Source: Calditrichia bacterium
Lineage (GTDB): Bacteria > Calditrichota > Calditrichia > Calditrichales > J004
Direction: 5' to 3'
Length of the DNA stretch: 64,000 nucleotides
Assembly (NCBI GenBank): GCA_020635035.1
Contig: JACKAO010000001.1
Coordinates: 310,001-374,000 of the forward strand
Below are positions 1 to 7,249 of this stretch, one piece after another. Both the position numbers and the translations under genes were made by a program. The notes below the pieces were generated by a model that had not been told where the DNA came from, searched no databases, and saw only the letters and a list, made by a program, of their open reading frames with translations. The first letter of the stretch is position 1. The number at the start of each line of letters is the position of its first letter.

Positions 1-621
1 ATTCTCGTCGAAGGTGCGCAAGGCGCACTGCTTGATATCGATTATGGCTCTTTCCCATATGTAACCTCATCACATCCTGTTGCAGGCGGCGCGTTTATCG
101 GCTCTGGAATAGCTCCGGTAAAATCTGAAATAACTGGTGTATTAAAAGCATACTTAACTCGTGTTGGAAATGGTCCTTTTCCTACCGAATTGGATGATCA
201 GATAGGTGAAGATCTTAGGAAGTGCGGACATGAATATGGGGCTACCACTGGGAGACCAAGACGCTGTGGCTGGCTTGATATGGTTGCTGCACGATACTCT
301 GCGCAGGTAAACGGACTTACAAATATAGCACTGACCAAGTTAGATGTTCTCAGCGGATTTGATACAATAAAAGTATGTACTTCATACAAATATAAACACG
401 AAGAATTGGAATGGATCCCGGCTGATGAAAATATTTTTTCTGCTGTAGAACCTGTATATAAAACATTTAAAGGTTGGAACAGGCCGGTGGATACGTGCAC
501 ATCTTTTAGTGACTTACCGGACGAAACCAAAGAATATATCGCATTTATAGAAGAATCTCTTGAAATTCCTGTAAAATATATCTCAGTCGGCCAAAGAAGA
601 GATCAAATAATTCAAAAATGA
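1..621 (+). CDS. purA: Adenylosuccinate synthetase, C-terminal part (5' end outside window)
   Basis: This is the last 206 residues of adenylosuccinate synthetase, which joins IMP and aspartate using GTP in the first committed step to AMP. The frame is open from base 1, so the N-terminal P-loop half lies upstream of the window. The visible part keeps the family motif VEGAQGALLDID followed by the VTSSHP stretch (residues 3-25 of the fragment), the IMP-binding GATTGRPRRCGWLD motif, and the ALTKLDVL segment. It ends at TGA 619-621, 25 bases before the next gene. The purine genes purM and apt also lie in this window but are not adjacent. Identification is secure. Confidence 0.96.
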   Translation: MLVEGAQGALLDIDYGSFPYVTSSHPVAGGAFIGSGIAPVKSEITGVLKAYLTRVGNGPFPTELDDQIGEDLRKCGHEYGATTGRPRRCGWLDMVAARYSAQVNGLTNIALTKLDVLSGFDTIKVCTSYKYKHEELEWIPADENIFSAVEPVYKTFKGWNRPVDTCTSFSDLPDETKEYIAFIEESLEIPVKYISVGQRRDQIIQK

Positions 622-646
622 CCACTTAACGCGTTTTATTCTTAAG

Positions 647-1510
647 ATGCGCTTTTTAATACTATTTTTATTCTTAAATATTTTTCTGCTTAGCTGCAGC
701 AACAATGAAAAGACTTCTCCGGTTGAAGACTTTCACATACTGTATATATCCAATCTAAATGGTGCAATTGAAAGCTGTGAATGTGGTGATCCGCCATTGG
801 GTGGTTTGTCAAAAATATCCACCGTTGTTAATGATTACCGAAACAGATACAAAAATGTCGTTTTTATTGATGGTGGAGATGCCTTTAACTCCTATCCATA
901 TAAGCAGCTGAATATTGCTGTTGCGGATGCCTACAAGATTATTCAGCCGGATATTTGGACAATTGCTGAACAGGAATTTGTTGATGGCTCGGAGTTTTTA
1001 ATAAATCAGCTATTAGAAAGCAGTTTATATTTTGTGGCAGGCAACTATTCTGTGAAAGGTTTAAATCTTGTTAAATACAGGATCTTTAACTATGGGCTCA
1101 ATAAAATAGCTTTTACAAGTTATTTACAACCCGGGCTAATAAAAAATGATTTGAAACCAGATAATATCCTGTTTGATGACAATCATGATTTAAAAAACTT
1201 CAATAAGGATGCATTCAGAGTATTGCTTTTTCATGGGACGGAGAAAGACTACTCAGATAAAATAAATCTGTTAAAAGAATACGACATGATTTTACTGGCG
1301 CATCAAGCAGTTCCGATCTTTAATACAGAATCTAAGCCTGTCGTTTTTGGCGGTTTGTTTGATGGGGAGAAAATTTTACATATAAGTTTGCACAAATCGG
1401 GTGACCGATTTAAAATAAACGCCGAATTTATTGAAATTTTTCAATCAATTAAATCTGATCCGGCTATTGAGAAAATTGTTGAAAATTATTTAATCACATT
1501 ACAGAAATGA
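647..1510 (+). CDS. Lipoprotein with degenerate 5'-nucleotidase/metallophosphoesterase-like fold
   Basis: A 287-residue predicted lipoprotein: a hydrophobic signal segment (residues 3-15) runs into a lipobox ending at Cys17. After it come a short CECG motif (44-47), GGLSKI (52-57) and a hydrophobic strand ending in DGGDAF (75-80). This resembles the start of UshA-like 5'-nucleotidases, with the CxCG insertion seen in envelope paralogues of that family. The expected D-x-H metal motif reads SNLNG, and the position of the GNHE motif reads AEQE, so metal-dependent hydrolase activity is doubtful. It stops 4 bases before trpD and is probably cotranscribed with it, but nothing ties it to tryptophan synthesis. 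Function unknown; probably an outer-membrane or periplasmic anchored protein. Confidence 0.6.
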   Translation: MRFLILFLFLNIFLLSCSNNEKTSPVEDFHILYISNLNGAIESCECGDPPLGGLSKISTVVNDYRNRYKNVVFIDGGDAFNSYPYKQLNIAVADAYKIIQPDIWTIAEQEFVDGSEFLINQLLESSLYFVAGNYSVKGLNLVKYRIFNYGLNKIAFTSYLQPGLIKNDLKPDNILFDDNHDLKNFNKDAFRVLLFHGTEKDYSDKINLLKEYDMILLAHQAVPIFNTESKPVVFGGLFDGEKILHISLHKSGDRFKINAEFIEIFQSIKSDPAIEKIVENYLITLQK

Positions 1511-1514
1511 GTTT

Positions 1515-2528
1515 ATGAATATTAAAGATGCAATTAACCGTTTAGTCAGCAGACACAATCTGTCTCTTGAAGAAACACATGATGTTATCAACAGCATTAT
1601 GGAAGGTGAAGCAACAGATGCACAAATTGCCTGTTTTCTGACAGCTTTGCGGTTAAAAGGGGAAACGGTAGCTGAAATAAGCGGAGCGGCAAAAGCTATG
1701 GCGGCAAAAGCAGAGAGATTTGATATTTCTGCTGAAAATGTTGTTGATACATGTGGTACGGGTGGTGATAACCTGCATACATTTAATATATCAACGACTG
1801 CAGCAATAATTGCAGCCGGAGCAGGTGTGAAAATTGCAAAGCACGGTAACAGATCCGTATCAAGTAAATGCGGAAGTGCAGATATTTTAAAAAGTCTTGG
1901 TGTAAATATCGATATTGATGTATCAAAATTTGTAAAAGTTTTCAATGAGATAGGGTTGGCTTTTCTTTTTGCACCTGTTTATCACAAAGCAATGAAATAT
2001 GCAATTGGGCCACGGCGCGAAATGGGTATACGCACAATTTTTAATGTTTTAGGCCCCTTAACAAATCCGGCAAAAACAAGAAGGCAGGTTATCGGCGTAT
2101 TTGATAAAGAGCTCACTGAGATTATGGCAAATGTAATGAAAGAGCTTGGTGCCGAACATGTGTTGGTGGTTCATGGAAATGATGGACTGGATGAAATATC
2201 TATAACAACAGAAACAACTATAAGTGAATTGAAAAACGGAACTGTTAATACCTATAAAATCAATCCGGAAAATTTTGGGATTAAATTGCGTTCGATAGCA
2301 GAAATTCAAAGTCCCGATTGTGAAACTAATAAAACAATTATTTTGGATATATTAAAGGGCAAAAGCGGCGCCTGCCTGGATGTTGCTGTTTTAAATGCCG
2401 CTGCATCAATAATGGTGAGTGGTAAAGTGGAAAATATGCTCGATGGGATTGAACTTGCATATGAATCTGTATCCAGTGGAAAGGCTATGCAGAAATTAAC
2501 GGCACTGGCAGAGAAAACGCATGCATAA
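1515..2528 (+). CDS. trpD: Anthranilate phosphoribosyltransferase
   Basis: This enzyme transfers the phosphoribosyl group of PRPP to anthranilate, the second step from chorismate to tryptophan. Its 337 residues match the family length. The PRPP-binding GTGGD loop is at 81-85, and the conserved KHGNRSVSSKCGSAD segment at 109-123. A second diagnostic stretch, the GPRREMGIRTIFNVLGPL region, follows in the C-terminal half. It is the first gene of a trpDCFBA run and overlaps trpC by 8 bases. It is not fused to a glutamine amidotransferase (TrpG) domain, and no trpE or trpG is present nearby, so anthranilate synthase must be encoded elsewhere. Confidence 0.97.
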   Translation: MNIKDAINRLVSRHNLSLEETHDVINSIMEGEATDAQIACFLTALRLKGETVAEISGAAKAMAAKAERFDISAENVVDTCGTGGDNLHTFNISTTAAIIAAGAGVKIAKHGNRSVSSKCGSADILKSLGVNIDIDVSKFVKVFNEIGLAFLFAPVYHKAMKYAIGPRREMGIRTIFNVLGPLTNPAKTRRQVIGVFDKELTEIMANVMKELGAEHVLVVHGNDGLDEISITTETTISELKNGTVNTYKINPENFGIKLRSIAEIQSPDCETNKTIILDILKGKSGACLDVAVLNAAASIMVSGKVENMLDGIELAYESVSSGKAMQKLTALAEKTHA

Positions 2529-3291
2529 CAAGTTAAAGGAAATATATCAGGTTAAAAGTGAAGAAGTTAAGTCAATCGATTTAACAGTATACAAAGAACG
2601 TATTTTTGATCTTAACAGCTTTAAATCTTCGGTTCAATCTAATGATGGCTTATCTTTAATTGCAGAAATAAAAAAAGCATCTCCTTCACGTGGAGTTATC
2701 CGTAAAAACTTTAACATAAATACAATCATACAAGATTATAAAGAACTTAATGCTCAGGCAATATCTGTACTTACTGATCAATCTTTTTTTCAGGGTTCAC
2801 CTGAATATCTCCAAAGCGTAAAAAAAAACATGAATAAACCTGTTTTACGCAAAGATTTTATGATTGATGAAAAGCAGATTGAAGAATCTTACCTTATGGG
2901 GGCAGATATTGTGCTTCTAATTGTTGCAATGCTGGACACCAAAATGCTGAAAGCCTTATTTAAACGAGCAAGTTCTTTTGGCCTGGATGTTTTGGTTGAA
3001 ACTCATACAAAAGATGAAATCAGTCTGGCACTTGATTGCGGAGCTGAAATTGTGGGGATTAACAACCGCGATCTTAACACATTTGAAGTAAATATTCACA
3101 CAGGTATTGAATTGGTGGATTCTATTCCTGCAAACATTATTAAAGTCGCAGAAAGCGGTATTCATACTAATGCGGATATAAATCAAATAAAACAAGCCGG
3201 TTTTGATGCTGTTCTTATCGGAGAAGCATTCATGAAAAACACAGACATCTCGGCTGTTTATAATGAGCTTTTTGGAAATGATACGAATTAA
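2521..3291 (+). CDS. trpC: Indole-3-glycerol-phosphate synthase
   Basis: A TIM-barrel enzyme that closes the indole ring from CdRP with loss of CO2 and water. At 256 residues it is a stand-alone TrpC, not the TrpC-TrpF fusion of enterics. Visible motifs are AEIKKASPSRG (48-58, with the catalytic lysine), the VLRKDFMID strand and loop, VGINNRDLNTFEV and the phosphate-binding VAESGI near the C-terminus. It begins inside the end of trpD (ATG at 2521) and its own end overlaps trpF, pointing to translational coupling along the operon. Confidence 0.97.
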   Translation: MHNKLKEIYQVKSEEVKSIDLTVYKERIFDLNSFKSSVQSNDGLSLIAEIKKASPSRGVIRKNFNINTIIQDYKELNAQAISVLTDQSFFQGSPEYLQSVKKNMNKPVLRKDFMIDEKQIEESYLMGADIVLLIVAMLDTKMLKALFKRASSFGLDVLVETHTKDEISLALDCGAEIVGINNRDLNTFEVNIHTGIELVDSIPANIIKVAESGIHTNADINQIKQAGFDAVLIGEAFMKNTDISAVYNELFGNDTN

Positions 3292-3895
3292 AATTTGCGG
3301 GATTACTAATTTGGATGATGCGGTTGCAGCTCAAAATCTTGGTGCAGATGCAGTTGGTTTTATTTTTTATCAAAAAAGCAAAAGGTACATTTCCCCAGAA
3401 AATGCAAAATATATCATTAACTCTTTGAATCCTTTTATTGCCAAAGTGGGTGTATTTGTTAATGAATCAAAAGAAAATGTAGGACATATTGCAAAATCAG
3501 TTGGCTTGACCCATGTTCAATTGCATGGCAATGAATCTGTAAAATATGCCCGGTCTTTATTAATGCCTGTTATACGAGCTTTCAATTTTTCAGAGTTAAA
3601 ACACGTAAGACTGGATGATTGGCAGGATTTCTCGGTTTTAATTGATAGCGGCAGCAGTTCAAATCCAGGTGGAACGGGACAAACATTTCCATGGCAGGAG
3701 CTTGTAAAGGAAATACAAAATACACCGTTCATTCTTGCCGGTGGGTTAAATCCTGAGAATGTCCTGGATGCCATAAAGATCGCAAAGCCAATCGCTGTGG
3801 ATGTAAGCAGCGGGGTTGAGCTAGAATATGGTAAAAAAAGTATTGAAAAAATTAAACAATTTATTGATAAGGTTAAATTAAGTGAATCTATCTGA
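3278..3895 (+). CDS. trpF: Phosphoribosylanthranilate isomerase
   Basis: Converts phosphoribosylanthranilate to CdRP by an Amadori rearrangement. With the ATG at 3278 the protein is 205 residues and begins MIRIKICGIT, the standard N-terminus carrying the catalytic Cys. An in-frame ATG at 3263 would add five residues that match nothing conserved, so I prefer 3278. QLHGNES, the DSGSSSNPGGTGQTF loop with the catalytic Asp, LAGGLNPENV and VDVSSGVE are all in place. It overlaps trpC by 14 bases and trpB by 14 bases. In this operon order F comes after C and before B. Confidence 0.96.
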   Translation: MIRIKICGITNLDDAVAAQNLGADAVGFIFYQKSKRYISPENAKYIINSLNPFIAKVGVFVNESKENVGHIAKSVGLTHVQLHGNESVKYARSLLMPVIRAFNFSELKHVRLDDWQDFSVLIDSGSSSNPGGTGQTFPWQELVKEIQNTPFILAGGLNPENVLDAIKIAKPIAVDVSSGVELEYGKKSIEKIKQFIDKVKLSESI

Positions 3896-5096
3896 ATATT
3901 ATAAAACATATCCGGATGAGCATGGTTATTTTGGCGATTTTGGCGGTCGTTTCGTCCCTGAAACAATTATTCCTGCGTTGAATGAGCTGGAAAATGCATA
4001 TAAAACAATTGTTCACACCGATGAATTCAAAAACACTATAAGTGGCCTGCTTGCAAATTACGTTGGAAGGCCAACACCGCTGTATTATGCTGAGTTTCTC
4101 ACTGAGTTTCTGGATGGTCCAAAGATATATTTTAAACGTGAAGATCTTAATCATACGGGAGCTCACAAAATTAATAATGCTTTGGGGCAAATTCTTTTAG
4201 CGCGTCACATGGGAAAAAAGCGGATTATTGCAGAAACCGGAGCAGGTCAGCATGGTGTAGCAACTGCTACTGTTGCCGCACGTTTTGGTATGGAGTGTGT
4301 TGTATACATGGGTGCAGAAGATATCGATAGGCAGTTGCCAAACGTTTTTCGCATGGAGCTCCTTGGAACAGAAGTACGATCGGTTACTTCAGGCACACAA
4401 ACATTAAAAGACGCCACCAATGAAGCTATCAGAGACTGGGTTAGCAATGTACAAGACACTCACTACATAATTGGAAGTGTTGTCGGTCCCCATCCATATC
4501 CCATGATTGTTCGTGATTTTCAACGCATAATTGGAGATGAATTACGTCAACAGGCGTTAACCAGATTTTCCAGATTGCCGGATGTAATAGTTGCCTGTGT
4601 AGGGGGCGGCAGTAATGCTATCGGTATATTCTATCCGTTTATTGAAGATAAAGATGTTCGATTAATTGGTGTTGAAGCTGCCGGATTAGGTACAGAGACA
4701 GATCAGCATGCCGCATCGATTACCAAAGGCAGGACAGGCGTTCTGCATGGTTCAAAAATGACATTATTGCAAAGCAGTGAAGGGCAAATCACCCCGACAC
4801 ATTCAATTTCCGCCGGTCTCGATTATCCCGGGGTTGGCCCCGAGCATAGCTTTCTTAATACACTCAAACGCGTTGAATACCAAACCGCAGATGATGTGAG
4901 TGCCGTAAAAGCACTAAAGTTATTATCTCAAAAAGAAGGAATTATCCCGGCACTTGAAACAGCACATGCCATTTCTTATGTGATTGAAAATGCAGCAAAA
5001 TTCAAAAAAGATGATATTGTTGTAATCAATCTTAGTGGACGTGGTGATAAGGATTTATCCTCGGTTAGAAAGTTCCTGGAGAGAAATGATGTCTAA
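3882..5096 (+). CDS. trpB: Tryptophan synthase beta chain
   Basis: PLP enzyme that condenses indole with serine. The 404-residue protein has the Schiff-base lysine in HTGAHKINN (Lys96), the GAGQHGVATATVA segment, the PLP-phosphate loop CVGGGSNAIG and DYPGVGPEHSFL. It is the canonical TrpB1 type that pairs with TrpA, not the longer TrpB2 type. The start is a GTG at 3882, inside the end of trpF; no closer ATG preserves the conserved N-terminal YFGDFGGRFVPET. The stop overlaps the trpA start region. Confidence 0.97.
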   Translation: MNLSEYYKTYPDEHGYFGDFGGRFVPETIIPALNELENAYKTIVHTDEFKNTISGLLANYVGRPTPLYYAEFLTEFLDGPKIYFKREDLNHTGAHKINNALGQILLARHMGKKRIIAETGAGQHGVATATVAARFGMECVVYMGAEDIDRQLPNVFRMELLGTEVRSVTSGTQTLKDATNEAIRDWVSNVQDTHYIIGSVVGPHPYPMIVRDFQRIIGDELRQQALTRFSRLPDVIVACVGGGSNAIGIFYPFIEDKDVRLIGVEAAGLGTETDQHAASITKGRTGVLHGSKMTLLQSSEGQITPTHSISAGLDYPGVGPEHSFLNTLKRVEYQTADDVSAVKALKLLSQKEGIIPALETAHAISYVIENAAKFKKDDIVVINLSGRGDKDLSSVRKFLERNDV

Positions 5097-5883
5097 AATA
5101 AAAGCAATCTTTGAAGAAAGAAAGAAATCCGGTTTAAAAGTAAATATAGCTTATATCACCCCGGAATATCCCTTTTCCGGACTGACTGTGCCCCTGGCTG
5201 TAATGCTGGCAGAAAACAATGTCCAGATAATTGAAATCGGTGTTCCTTTCAGCGATCCGCTTGCCGATGGTCCTGTAATTCAGAAGTCATCATTTGAAGC
5301 TCTGAAGAAAAATATTAATATTGAAAAAATATTAAATCTTGTAACAGAAATAAAAGAGCAAACAGATGTGGCAATAGTCTTAATGACCTACATCAACCCC
5401 ATACTTTCATTTGGTATCGATTCGTTTATTGCAGGGTGTCTTAAAGCAGGTGTCAGCGGTATAATTATACCGGATCTTCCACTAGATGAGATTGCTCTTG
5501 TAAAAAAGGCATTTGATGATGCGGGTCTTGATTTGATTATGCTTGCTGCACCGACAACCCCTTCGGACCGTCTTGAAAATATTGCATCAAATAGCCGTGG
5601 TTTCATATATTGCGTATCTGTTACAGGGGTTACGGGCATACGTAAAACTGACTACATTGATCAAACGACCTACGATTTTCTCAACAGAATCCGGTCCTTG
5701 AGTTCAAAGCCCATTGCCATAGGATTTGGCTTAAGCGAACGGGAACAGTTAAACCGGTTAGCGCCCTACACAGACGGCTTTATAATTGGTTCAGCACTTA
5801 TAAAAACAATGGAACCGGCAAGCGACAAATTTGAAGCTCTAAAATTTGCCAGGGATTTTATTCAAAAGGTGTTTTCAAATTGA
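5089..5883 (+). CDS. trpA: Tryptophan synthase alpha chain
   Basis: Cleaves indole-3-glycerol phosphate to indole, which is channelled to TrpB. From the ATG at 5089 it is 264 residues, and the two catalytic acids fall at Glu49 (in IIEIGVPF) and Asp60 (in SDPLADGP), the same numbering as the Salmonella enzyme. This supports the start. A GGAGAG ribosome-binding site lies 5 bases upstream of 5089; the ATG at 5086 is too close to it. The phosphate-binding IAIGFGLS and GFIIGSALI motifs are present. It overlaps trpB by 8 bases and chorismate mutase by 4. Confidence 0.97.
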   Translation: MSKIKAIFEERKKSGLKVNIAYITPEYPFSGLTVPLAVMLAENNVQIIEIGVPFSDPLADGPVIQKSSFEALKKNINIEKILNLVTEIKEQTDVAIVLMTYINPILSFGIDSFIAGCLKAGVSGIIIPDLPLDEIALVKKAFDDAGLDLIMLAAPTTPSDRLENIASNSRGFIYCVSVTGVTGIRKTDYIDQTTYDFLNRIRSLSSKPIAIGFGLSEREQLNRLAPYTDGFIIGSALIKTMEPASDKFEALKFARDFIQKVFSN

Positions 5884-6182
5884 AGGATATTGAACTACTT
5901 AATCAAAGAATAAGCAAATTTCGTATCGAGATTGACGACATAGATGAAATGCTTGTAAACTTATTGAATAAAAGAGCCATAGCTGCTACAAAAATCGGGC
6001 ATATTAAAAGAGAATATAATTTACCTGTTTATGTCCCGGCACGGGAAGAAGAAGTGATCGGGCATGTTGAAAAAATAAATCCGGGTCCATTAGGAAATGA
6101 TGCAATTCGCAGATTGTTTGAACGAATAATAGATGAATCGAGAAGATTGGAACGGGAAACAACAATTACTGAAAAGAAATGA
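5880..6182 (+). CDS. aroQ: Chorismate mutase, AroQ class
   Basis: A 100-residue all-helical AroQ-type chorismate mutase converting chorismate to prephenate for phenylalanine and tyrosine. It shows the pattern R-x3-D-x2-D-x2-L-x2-LL-x2-R with likely active-site residues Arg15, Arg32 and Lys43, then the VPAREEEV segment. It is monofunctional: no dehydratase, dehydrogenase or DAHP synthase domain is attached. The start is TTG at 5880, overlapping the trpA stop, and its stop overlaps the mltG ATG. Placement at the end of the trp genes puts both exits from chorismate in one transcript. Confidence 0.93.
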   Translation: MKDIELLNQRISKFRIEIDDIDEMLVNLLNKRAIAATKIGHIKREYNLPVYVPAREEEVIGHVEKINPGPLGNDAIRRLFERIIDESRRLERETTITEKK

Positions 6183-7246
6183 AACATACACCCGTTGCAG
6201 ACAGGTTAAGCGGTAAACAAAAAGCCAGCTTGCTGATAATATTTCTTATTCCAATCGTGTTGCTTGAAATTTTGGATTATTTTTCAAATCCAAAAGAGAT
6301 ATTAGAGAATCCCAAACTGACAATTGAAATAGAAATTCCGCGCGGGGCGGCCTTAACTCAAATAGCTGATTCACTATATGCCAAACAATTGATAGATGAC
6401 AAGGATCTGTTTGTGTTCTGGGCAAAATCCCTGGGATACGAAACAAAGATGCGTGCCGGGTATTTTGAAGTGCCTGCGGGTTTAAATGATTATAATGTCG
6501 TTAAATACCTGTCTACTGCAAAAATAAGTACTAAATCTATTACATTTCTGGAAGGGTGGGATATAGAACAGTATGCCCGGGAAATAAGTTCCAAATACAA
6601 TCTTTCAGATACAATCTTTTTAGACTTGTGTTATAACCGGCAGTTTATAAAAGATTTAGGATTAAACGTATTGAGTCTTGAAGGTTATTTGCTACCCAAT
6701 ACCTATTTTTTTAGCAAGAATGAAAAACCTGAAAGAATAATAAAATATCTGGTTGATAAAACGGTTCAGATCTTTGAGAATGATACAGTTCAGCAGAGAA
6801 TATCAGAAATGAACATGACAGTTCATGAGATTTTAACCCTTGCTTCAATTGTAGAAGGTGAAGCATTAATAGATGCGGAACGACCTATAATCGCTTCCCT
6901 GTATTATAACAGGCTAAAGAAAAGAATGAGATTACAGGCAGATCCAACTATCCAATATGCAATAGCAGGACCGCCAAGAAGGTTGCTTAATAGAGATTTG
7001 GAAGTAGATTCGCCCTATAACACATATAAATATTATGGACTACCGCCGGGACCTATTAACAATCCGGGAAAAGCTTCTATTATGGCGACAATTTTTCCTG
7101 ATTCAACAAAATACTTGTATATGGTAGCAGTCGGTGATGGGAGCCATGCTTTTTCAACATCGCTAAAAGAGCATTTAAAAGCAAAAGAAGAGTTTGATAA
7201 GGTACGCAGAAAAGTAGCGCGTGAACGCAGATTAAAAGGAAATTAA
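6179..7246 (+). CDS. mltG: Endolytic murein transglycosylase MltG (YceG-like)
   Basis: Inner-membrane lytic transglycosylase that cuts nascent glycan strands and so helps set peptidoglycan chain length. The 355-residue protein has one N-terminal membrane helix (about 16-35), a LysM-like subdomain, the LEGYLLPNTYFF motif (167-178) and the catalytic IVEGEA motif with Glu226. The RLQADPTIQYA and PYNTYKYYGLPPGPINNPG segments, which are MltG hallmarks, follow. Its ATG overlaps the aroQ stop, so it appears to be a passenger in the trp-aroQ transcript. Confidence 0.95.
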   Translation: MKHTPVADRLSGKQKASLLIIFLIPIVLLEILDYFSNPKEILENPKLTIEIEIPRGAALTQIADSLYAKQLIDDKDLFVFWAKSLGYETKMRAGYFEVPAGLNDYNVVKYLSTAKISTKSITFLEGWDIEQYAREISSKYNLSDTIFLDLCYNRQFIKDLGLNVLSLEGYLLPNTYFFSKNEKPERIIKYLVDKTVQIFENDTVQQRISEMNMTVHEILTLASIVEGEALIDAERPIIASLYYNRLKKRMRLQADPTIQYAIAGPPRRLLNRDLEVDSPYNTYKYYGLPPGPINNPGKASIMATIFPDSTKYLYMVAVGDGSHAFSTSLKEHLKAKEEFDKVRRKVARERRLKGN

Positions 7247-7249
7247 TAC

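Noticed and set aside
198..530. Open - strand frame inside purA
   Set aside because: The + strand frame matches adenylosuccinate synthetase throughout; the - frame has no recognisable features.
1..1515. Search for a trp leader or attenuator before trpD
   Set aside because: Only 4 bases separate the upstream gene from trpD; no Trp-codon leader peptide or tandem hairpin exists there.
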